From: Bin87 sp965116785
GTDB lineage: Bacteria > Chloroflexota > Dehalococcoidia > Lucifugimonadales > UBA3495
Reading direction: 5' to 3'
Length of the DNA: 64,000 nt
Assembly (NCBI GenBank): GCA_965116785.1
Contig: OZ220731.1
Span: 3,224,001-3,288,000 of the forward strand
The notes under the pieces are model-generated. The model did no database searches. It was not told where the DNA came from and was given only the letters and a program-made list of their open reading frames with translations. Below are positions 30,901-39,900 of the stretch, one piece after another (the stretch's first letter is position 1; every line of letters starts with the position of its first letter). The translations under genes and the position numbers were made by a program.

Positions 30901-33900
30901 TGCGTGGCCGTGCCGAAGTCCCAGTACGTCGTGTCATCAACGCTGTTGTCATCGTCCAGGTCGTTCCAGTCATCGTAGATGCCGGCGTAGTCGGTGGGCG
31001 CGCGCAGCTCGGCGGTGGTGTGGCCCGCGCCGGCGGCGCTGCCGGACTGACCGGAGGTCTCTGTGTCCCAGTAGCTGTTGGTAGCGGCGCCCTGCTGCAA
31101 CTGCTGGCCGACCAGCCCGCCGAGGAGGCTGTCGCCGGAGACGCTGCCCGTGGCGTAGCTGGCGGTGATGCTGCCGTCCCCGTAGTTGCCCCCGACCAGT
31201 CCGCCGCCGACCGCTCGGCCGGAGACGCTAGCCGTGGCGTAGCTGGCGGTGACGCTGCCATTGTAGTTTTGTCCCACCAGCCCGCCGACGACCTGCCGTC
31301 CGGAAACGCCGCCCGTAGCGTAGCTGGCGGTGATCATGCCGTCCCCGGAGTTGTCTCCGACCAGCCCGCCGACGTGGTCGTAGCCGGAAACGCTGCCCGT
31401 GACGTAGCTGGCGGCAACCAGGCCCAGGTTCATTCCCACCAGCCCGCCAACGTCGTTCCGGCCCGTGACGCTGACGCCCGTCAGCCCCAGGTTGCGGATG
31501 ACCGCGGCGGAACCCGTGTAGCCGAACAGCCCGACGTTATCCGTGCTGCCACGGTTGATGAACAGGTTGACGATGACCTTGCCGTTGCCCCGGAAGGTGA
31601 CGGTAAAGGGAGCGTTTTCGTCGCCGATGGGCTGCCAGCCCGCGCCCGTGTTCCAGTAGTCATCGCCGGAGTCCGCGCGCCTGTTGCCGTTGGTATCAAA
31701 GTCCAGGCCGGCGGCCAACTCGTAGCCGGCGCAGCCCGACGGACAGCCCAGGTTCCGGCCCTGCACCACGTGCGCCGATGGATAGGCCGCCAGGTAGCCG
31801 GCGTTGCTGGATGTGCCGTCGCCGTCCAGGTCCCAGCGGATGGCGTTGAGCCGCGCCAGGGTGTCCACCTCAATCAGCCCATCGTTGTCGGCGTCGTAGT
31901 CGCTGCTCCCCGTCATCTGTGGGCCGAACTCCTGCCAGGTGGCGGCGCCGTCGTTGTTGAAGTCCACCTTCAGCGCCGGGTACTGGGTGGCCCCGCCGAA
32001 GTCCCAGTACGTCGTGGCGTCAACGCTGTCGTCACCGTCCAGGTCGTTCCAGTCCGCGTAGATGCCGGTGTAGTCGGTGGGAGTGCGCAGCTCGGCGGTG
32101 GTCTTGCCCGGCAGGCTGTTGGTCTCGCCGGGATCTTTTACGTTGTCGCTGTTGCTGTCGTCCGCGCCGATGCCGAACGGATGGCCCGAGGTATCCCCGT
32201 CGTGGTAGCTGGCGGTAATCGTGCCGCTGTTGTCCCCGGCCAGCCCGCCGACGTGGTAGCTGGCGTTGCCTCCGGTGACGCTGCCAGTGGAGTAACTGGC
32301 GGTGACCGTGCTCCGGTTCCACCCGACCAGCCCGCCGATATTGAGGCCGCTGTCGCCGCCGGCGACGCTGCCCGTGGCGTGGCCGGCGGCGATGCTGCCG
32401 TCGTTCTTCCCGACCAGCCCGCCGACTTCGCGGCCGCCGGAGACGCTGCCGGTGGCGTAGCTGGCGGTGACTGTGCTCCGGTTCCACCCGACCAGCCCGC
32501 CGGCGGAGTTGCCGCTGGAAACACTGACGGCGGCGTAGCTTTCGGCGACGCTGCCTCGGTTTTCTCCCACCAGCCCGCCGATATTGAGGCCGCCCCCTCT
32601 GCCGGAGACGCTGCCTGTGGCGTAGCTGGCAGTGACCGTGCCCTCATGGTGCCCGACCAGCCCGCCAACATCGCGGATGCCGGCGACGCTGCCCGCGGCG
32701 TAGCTGGCGGTGACGCTGCCCTCGTTCCTCCCCACCAGCCCGCCGACGTCGCTTCCGCCCGAGACGCTGACGCCCGTCAGCCCCAGGTTGCGGATGACCG
32801 CGGAGGAACCCGCGTAGCCGAACAGTCCGTGGCCGAACTGCGCGAGGTATTGCGTGGCGCTGCGGTCGATGAACAGGTTGGCGATGACGTGGCCGTTGCC
32901 CTCGAAGACGGCGGTGAACGCGAAATCGTTGGCGTCGTTGCCGTCGTTGCTGTACGCGCCGATGGGCTCCCAGCCCGTGCCGGTGTTGTAGGTGTCGTTT
33001 CTCGTACTGTCGCTGTTCTCGTCAAAGTCCAGGTCCCCGGTCAACTCGTAGCCAGCGCAGCCCGACGGACAGCCCATGGTGGCCCGGCCCTGCACCGCGT
33101 GGGACGTTGGATACACCGCCAGGTATCCAGCGTCGCTTGATGCGCCGTCGCCGTTCAGGTCCCAGCGCATGGCGTTGAGCTTGGCCAGGCTGTCCACGTC
33201 GATGAGCCCGTCGTCGTCGGCGTCGTAGTCGATGGGCGTCGCCGACGCTTGTGGTCCGAACTCCTGCCAGGTGGCGGTGCTGTCGCCGTTGAAGTCCACC
33301 TTCAGCGCCGGGTACTCCCGGGACCCGCCGAAGTCCCACGGGTCGTCGGCAGCGCTGTCCCCGTCTATGTCCACGTTCCAGCCGGCGTAGATGCCCGCGT
33401 ACCCGTCGGCCTGGAGCGGGCCTTGCAGATCCGCGGTGGTCTTGCCCAGCAGATTGTTTGTCTCGCTGCCATCGACCAGGTTGTTGTTGTTTTCATCGTC
33501 CGCGCCGATGCCGAAGGTGCGGCCCGAGGTATTCCCGTCGTAGTAGCTGTTGTTAATTGTGCCGGTGTCGTTGTCCCCGACCAGCCCGCCGACTTTATTG
33601 TCGCCGGAGACGCTGCCCGTGGCGTAGCTGGCGGTGACCGTGCCCTGGTTCCTTCCCACCAGCCCGCCGACGAAGAGCCTGCCGGAGACGCTGCCCGTGG
33701 CGTAGCTGGCGGTGACGCTGCCGTCGCTCCATCCAACCAGCCCGCCGACGAGGTTGCGGCCGGAGACGCTGCCCGTGGAGTAGCTGGCGGTGACCGTGCC
33801 CAAGCTCCACCCGGCCAGCCCACCGGCGTTCTCTCTGCCGGAGACGCTGCCCGTGAAGTAGCTGGCAGTGACGTTGCCCCGGTTGTCCCCGACCAGCCCG

Positions 33901-36900
33901 CCGACATCGCGTTGGCTCGTGACGCTGCCCGTGGCGTAGCTAGCGGCGATGCTGCCTAAGTTCCTCCCGGCCAGCCCGCCAACATCGTTTGTGCCCGAGA
34001 CGCTGATACCCGTCAGCCCCAGGTTGCGGATGACCGAAGAGGAACCCGCGTGGCCCAACAGTCCGTAACCGAAGATTTCGGAGTATTCCGTAGCGTCGCG
34101 GTCGATGAACAGGTTAGCGATGACGTGGCCGTTGCCCTCGAAGACGGCGGTGAACGCCGGGTCGTTGGTGTCGTCCTGGTCGTTGCTGAACGCGCCGATG
34201 GGCTCCCAGCCGGCGCCCGTGTTCCAGTAGTCATCGCCGGAGTCGGCGCTCCCGCTGTCGTTGGTGTCGAAGTCCAGGTCGGCGGTCAGCTCGTAGCCGA
34301 CGCAGCCCGACGGGCAGCCCGCGGTGGCCCGGCCCTGCACCACGTGGGACGATGGATACGCCGCCAGGTAGCCGGCGTCGTTTGACGCGCCGTCGCCGTC
34401 CAGGTCCCAGCGGATGGCGTTGAGCCGCGCCAGGGTGTCCACCTCAATCAGCCCATCGTTGTCGGCGTCGTAGTCGCTGCTCCCCGTCATCTGTGGGCCG
34501 AACTCCTGCCAGGTGGCGGCGCCGTCGTTGTTGAAGTCCACCTTCAGCGCCGGGTACTGGGTGGCCCCGCCGAAGTCCCAGTACGTCGTGGCGTCAACGC
34601 TGTCGTCACCGTCCAGGTCGATCCAGTCCGCGTAGATGCCGGTGTAGCCGGTGGGCTGGCGCAGCTCGGCGGTGGTCTTGCCCCCACCGGCGGCGCTGGT
34701 CGAATGGCCCGAGGACTCCGTGTCCCAATAGCTGTTGGTGACGGTGCCGCTGTTTTCTCCCACCAGACCGCCGGCTTCCCTGTCGGCGGTGACGGTGCCC
34801 GTGGCGTAGCTGGCGGTGACGGTGCCGCTGTTTTCTCCCACCAGACCGCCGGCTTGCCTGGCGCTGGTGACGCTGCCGGTGGCGTAGCTGGCGGTGACCG
34901 TGCCCTGGTTCCACCCGACCAGCCCGCCGACGGTGTTACTGCCGCCGGTGACGCTGCCGGTAGCATAGCTGGCGGTGATGCTGAGGAAGTTGTACCCGAC
35001 CAGCCCGCCGACGGAAATGGCGCCGGAAACGCTGCCCGTGGCGTAGCTAGCGGTGACGCTGCCGTCGTTCCACCCGACCAGTCCGCCGACTTGGTATCGG
35101 CCGGAGACGCTGGCATCCGTAAGCCCCAGGTTGCGGATGCTCGCGGCGGAACCCGCGTAGCCGAACAGCCCGACGTTGTCCGTGGTGATGCGGTCGATGA
35201 ACAGGTTGGCGATGGTATGGCCGTTGCCCTCGAAGGTAGCGGTGAATTGGTTGGACTGGTCACCGATGGGCTGCCAGCCTGACCCGGTGTTGTAGGTGTC
35301 GTTTCTCGTACTGTCCCTATCCTCGTCGAAGTCCAGGTCGGCGGTCAGCTCGTAGCCGGCGCAGCCCGACGGGCAGCCCATGCCCGGCCGCCGGTCGGGG
35401 AAGGCGGCGGCGTAGTCGGCGGCGTTGGCGGCGGCCGGCGCGCCGTCGCCGTCCAGGTCCCAGCGCATGGCGTTGAGCTTGGCCAGGCTGTCCACGTCGA
35501 TCAGCCCGTCGTTGTCGCTGTCGTAGTCGTTGAGCCGGTCCGTTTGCTCGCCGAACTCCTGCCAGGTGGCCGTGCCGTCGTTGTTGAAGTCCACCTTCAG
35601 CGCCGGGTACTGGGTGGCCGTGCCGAAGTCCCACGGGTCGTCGGCGGTGGTGTCCCCGTCAATGCTCACGTTCCAGTTGGCGTAGATGCCGGCGTACCCG
35701 TCGGCCTGGAGCGGGCTTTGCAGCTCGGCGGTGGTCTGGCCCCGCAGGCGGTTGGTCTCGCCGCCATCTTCCGCGTTGTTGCCGTTGCCGTCGTCCGAGC
35801 CGATGCCGAAGGCGCGGCCCGAGATGCTCTCGTCGTAGTGGCCGTCGGCGACCGTGCCGCTGTTGCCCCCGACCAGCCCGCCGACGCCGAGGGTGCCGCC
35901 GGAGACGCTGGCTGCGGCGTAGCTGGCGGTGACGCTGCTTCCCGATACGTGGTTGCTCCCGACCAGCCCGCCGACGAAGTTCCGGCCGGAAACGCTGCCC
36001 GTGGCGTAGCCGGCGGTGACGCGGCCCTCGTTCCTGCCCACCAGCCCGCCGGCTCTGAAAGTGCCAGAGACGCTGCCCGCAACGTAGCTGGCGGTGATGC
36101 TGCCGTCGCTCCACCCAACCAGCCCGCCGACGTCGCGGAGGCCGGAGACGCTGCCCGTGGCGTAGCTGGTGGTAACGCTCCCCGCGCTCCGCCCCGCCAG
36201 CCCGCCGACGGCGCTGGAGCCCGTAACGCTGACGCCCGGCAGCCCCAGGTTGCGGATGACCGCTGATGAACCCGCGTAGCCGAACAGCCCAACGTTATCC
36301 GTGCCGCTGCGGGCGATGAACAGGTTGGCGATGGTGTGGCCGTTGCCCTCGAAGACAGCGGTGAATTGGGTGGTCCCGTCGCCGATGGGCTGCCAGCCCG
36401 ACCCGGTGTTATAGGTGTCGTTCCGGTGGCCGTCGTCGTTCTCGTCAAAGTCCAGGTTGGCGGTCAGTTCGTAGCCGATGCAGCGGTTGGGGGTGTTGGT
36501 GTTGCCGTCGTGATCGTAGGCGCAGGCATTCGCTGCTGGGTGTCCGAAGGCCGCGGCGTGGGCCCCGGCGTTGGCGGCGGCGTCCGCCGCGCCGTCGCCG
36601 TCCAGGTCCCAGCGGATGGCGTTGAGTTGCGCCAGGCTGTCCACCTCGATAAGCCCGTCGTCGTCCGCGTCGTTGTCGATGGGCCGTTGCGGGCCGAACT
36701 CCTGCCAGGTGGCCGTGCCGTCGTTGTTGAAGTCCACCTTCAGCGCCGGGTACTGGCTGGGCGTGCCGAAGTCCCACGGGTCGTCAGCGATGGCGTCTCC
36801 GTCTATGCTGACGTTCCAGTTGGCGTAGATGCCGGCGTACCCGTCGGTCTGGAGCGGGCTTTGCAGCTCGGCGGTGGTCTGGCGCGCGCCGGCGGCGCTG

Positions 36901-39900
36901 GTGGACTGACCGGAGGTCTCCATGTCCCAGTAGCTGTTGGTAACCGTGCCGCTGTCTTTCCCCACCAGCCCGCCGACGTCGCTGCTGCCGGAAACGCTGC
37001 CCGTGGCATAACCGGCGGTGATTGTGCCAGAGAAGTTCCAACCGACCAGCCCGCCGACGTCGCCGCTGCCGGAGACGCTGCCGGTGGCGTAACCGGCGGT
37101 GACCGTGCCCCGACTCCGCCCCACCAGCCCGCCGACGGAGCTGCTACCGGAAACGCTGCCTGTAGAGTAACTGGCGCTGACGTTGTTCTGGTTGTTCCCC
37201 ACCAGCCCGCCGACGGAGCCGCTGCCGGAGACGATGCCCGTGACGTAACTAGCGCTGACGCTGCCATGGTTCCACCCCACCAGCCCGCCGACCCAGTTGC
37301 GGCCGGATACCCTGACGCCCGTCAGCCCCAGGTTGCGGATGACCGACGAGGAACCCGCGTAGCCGAACAGCCCGACGTTATCCGTGGCGTCACGGTCGAT
37401 GAACAGGTTGGCGATGACGTGGCCGTTGCCCTCGAAGGTGGCGTTGAATTGGTTGGAGCTATCGCCGATGGGACTCCAGCCCTCCCCGGAATTCCAGTAG
37501 GCGTCGCCGGAGTCCGCGCTCCCGCTGCCGTTGGTGTCGAAGTCCAGGTCGGCGGTCAGCTCGTAGCCCAGGCAGCCCGACGGACAGCCCACGTTGGGCC
37601 TGCCCTGCACCGCGGGCTGCGACGGATACGCCGCCAGGTAGCCGGCGTCGCTTGAAACTCCGTCGCCGTCCAGGTCCCAGCGCATGGCGTTGAGCCTCGC
37701 CAGGCTGTCCACATCGATCAGCCCGTCGTCGTCCGCGTCGTAGTCGCTGGGCGATGCCGCTTGTGGGCCGAACTCCTGCCAGGTGGCCGTGCCGTCGTTG
37801 TTGAAGTCCGCCTTCAGCGCCGGGTACTGCGTGGACGTGCCGAAGTCCCACGGGTCGTCCCCGCCGCTGGCCCCATCGATGCTTACGTTCCAGCCACCGT
37901 AGATGCCGGTGTAGCCGGTGGGCTGGCGCAGTTGTGCGGTGGTCTTGCCGTCGCTGCCGGACTGACCGGAGGTCTGCGTATCCCAGTAGCTGGCGGTGAC
38001 CGTACCCTCGTTCCACCCGACCAGCCCGCCGACGTTACTGCCGCCGCCCGAGACGCGGCCCGTGGCGTAACTGGCGGTGACCGTATTCAGGTTCCTCCCA
38101 ACTAGCCCGCCGATGCCGCTGGCCGAGCTGCCGCCGGAGACGCTGCCCGTGGCGTAGCTGGCGGTGACCGTGCCCTGGTTCCACCCGACCAGCCCGCCGA
38201 TGCTGCTGGAAAAGTCGCCGCCGGAGACGCTGACCGTGACGTAGCTGGCGGAGACGCTGCCTGTGTTGTACCCGACCAGACCGCCGACGGAGTCCGCTAG
38301 TCCGCCGCCCGAGACGCTGCCCGTAGCATAACCGACGGTGACCGTGCCCCGGTTCATCCCCACCAGCCCGCCGACGCGGTCGCCGGCGGAGACGCTGACA
38401 TCCGTCAGGCCCAGGTTGCGGATGATAGCGGCGGAACCCGCGTGGCCGAACAGCCCAACGTAACTCGCGTCGCTGTCGATAAACAGGTTGGCGATGACTT
38501 GGCCGTTGCCCTCGAAGATTGCGTTGAATCGGTTGGAGTCATCGCCGATGGGATCCCAGCCCTCGCCAGCGTTCCAGTAGGCCCAGCCGGCCGGCTGCTC
38601 GTCAGCCTCCACGGTGCCACTGTCGTCGGCGTCAAAGTCGTCGGCGTCGATGTCCCCATCGGCGTCCACGTCCACAAAGCCGAAGTCCAGGTCGGCGGTC
38701 AGCTCGTAGCCGGAGCAGCCCGACGGACAGCCCATGGTGGATCTGCCCTGCACCACGTGGGACGTTGGATACGCCGTCAGGTAGCCGGCATTGCCCGACA
38801 GTCCGTCGCCGTCCAGGTCCCAGCGGATGGCGTTGAGCTTGGCCAGGCTGTCCACGTCGATGAGCCCGTCGTCGTCGGCGTCGTAGTCGATGGGTGTCGC
38901 CGACGCTTGTGGTCCGAACTCCTGCCAGGTGGCGGTGCTGTCGCCGTTGAAGTCCACCTTCAGCGCCGGGTACTGCGTGGACGTGCCGAAGTCCCACGGG
39001 TCGTCCCCGCCGCTTGCAAGGTTATCGTCATCATCGGCATTGTCCAGGTCCACGTTCCAGCCGGCGTAGATGTCCGAGCCCGTCCCATAGGCCGTGGGAG
39101 AGCGCAGCTCTGCCGCAGTCTTGCCCGGCAGGCTGTTGGTCTCGCCGCTGTCGGCCACGTTGTCGTTGTCGCTGTCGTCCGAGCCGATGCCGAAGGTACG
39201 GACCGAGGCGCTCCCGTCGTAGTAGCTGTTGGTGACGTTGCCGTTTTGACTTTCCCCGACCAGCCCGCCGATGTTTTCATCGCCGCTTGAGATGGTGCCC
39301 GTGGCGTAGCTGGCGACGACTCTGCCAAAATCATTCTGCCCGAGCAGCCCGCCAACGTCGTCGGAGTATCTGCCTACGGTGACGCTGCCCGTGGCGTAGC
39401 TGGCGATGATCAACTCGTCGCTTCTCCCCACCAGCCCGCCGACTGAACTTGCTGATCGGCCGGTGACGTCGCCCGTGGCGTAGCTGGTGTGGACCAAGCC
39501 TCCGTTGTCTCCGACCAGTCCGCCGACGGGTCCGACGCCGCCGGTGACGTCGACCGCGGAGTAGCTGGCGGTGACGCTGCCCCGCACGGTGAGGCTGGTT
39601 TGGAAGTTTTCCCCGACCATCCCGCCGACTTGGCGGCCGCCGGAGACGCTGCCCGTGGCATAGCTGGAGGTTACAGTGCCCCTGTTCCGCCCCACCAGCC
39701 CGCCGATGTACTGACCGCTCGCGGAGAAGGCGGTGACGTTGACATCCGTCAGGCCCAGGTTGCGGATGACCGCGGAGGAACCCGCGTGGCCGAAAAGCCC
39801 GAGGTAAACGGTATTGAGCGGCGCGCTGATAAACAGGTTGGCGATTTCGTGGCCGTTGCCCTCGAAGGTCGCGTTGAATTGGTTGGAATCATCGCCGATG

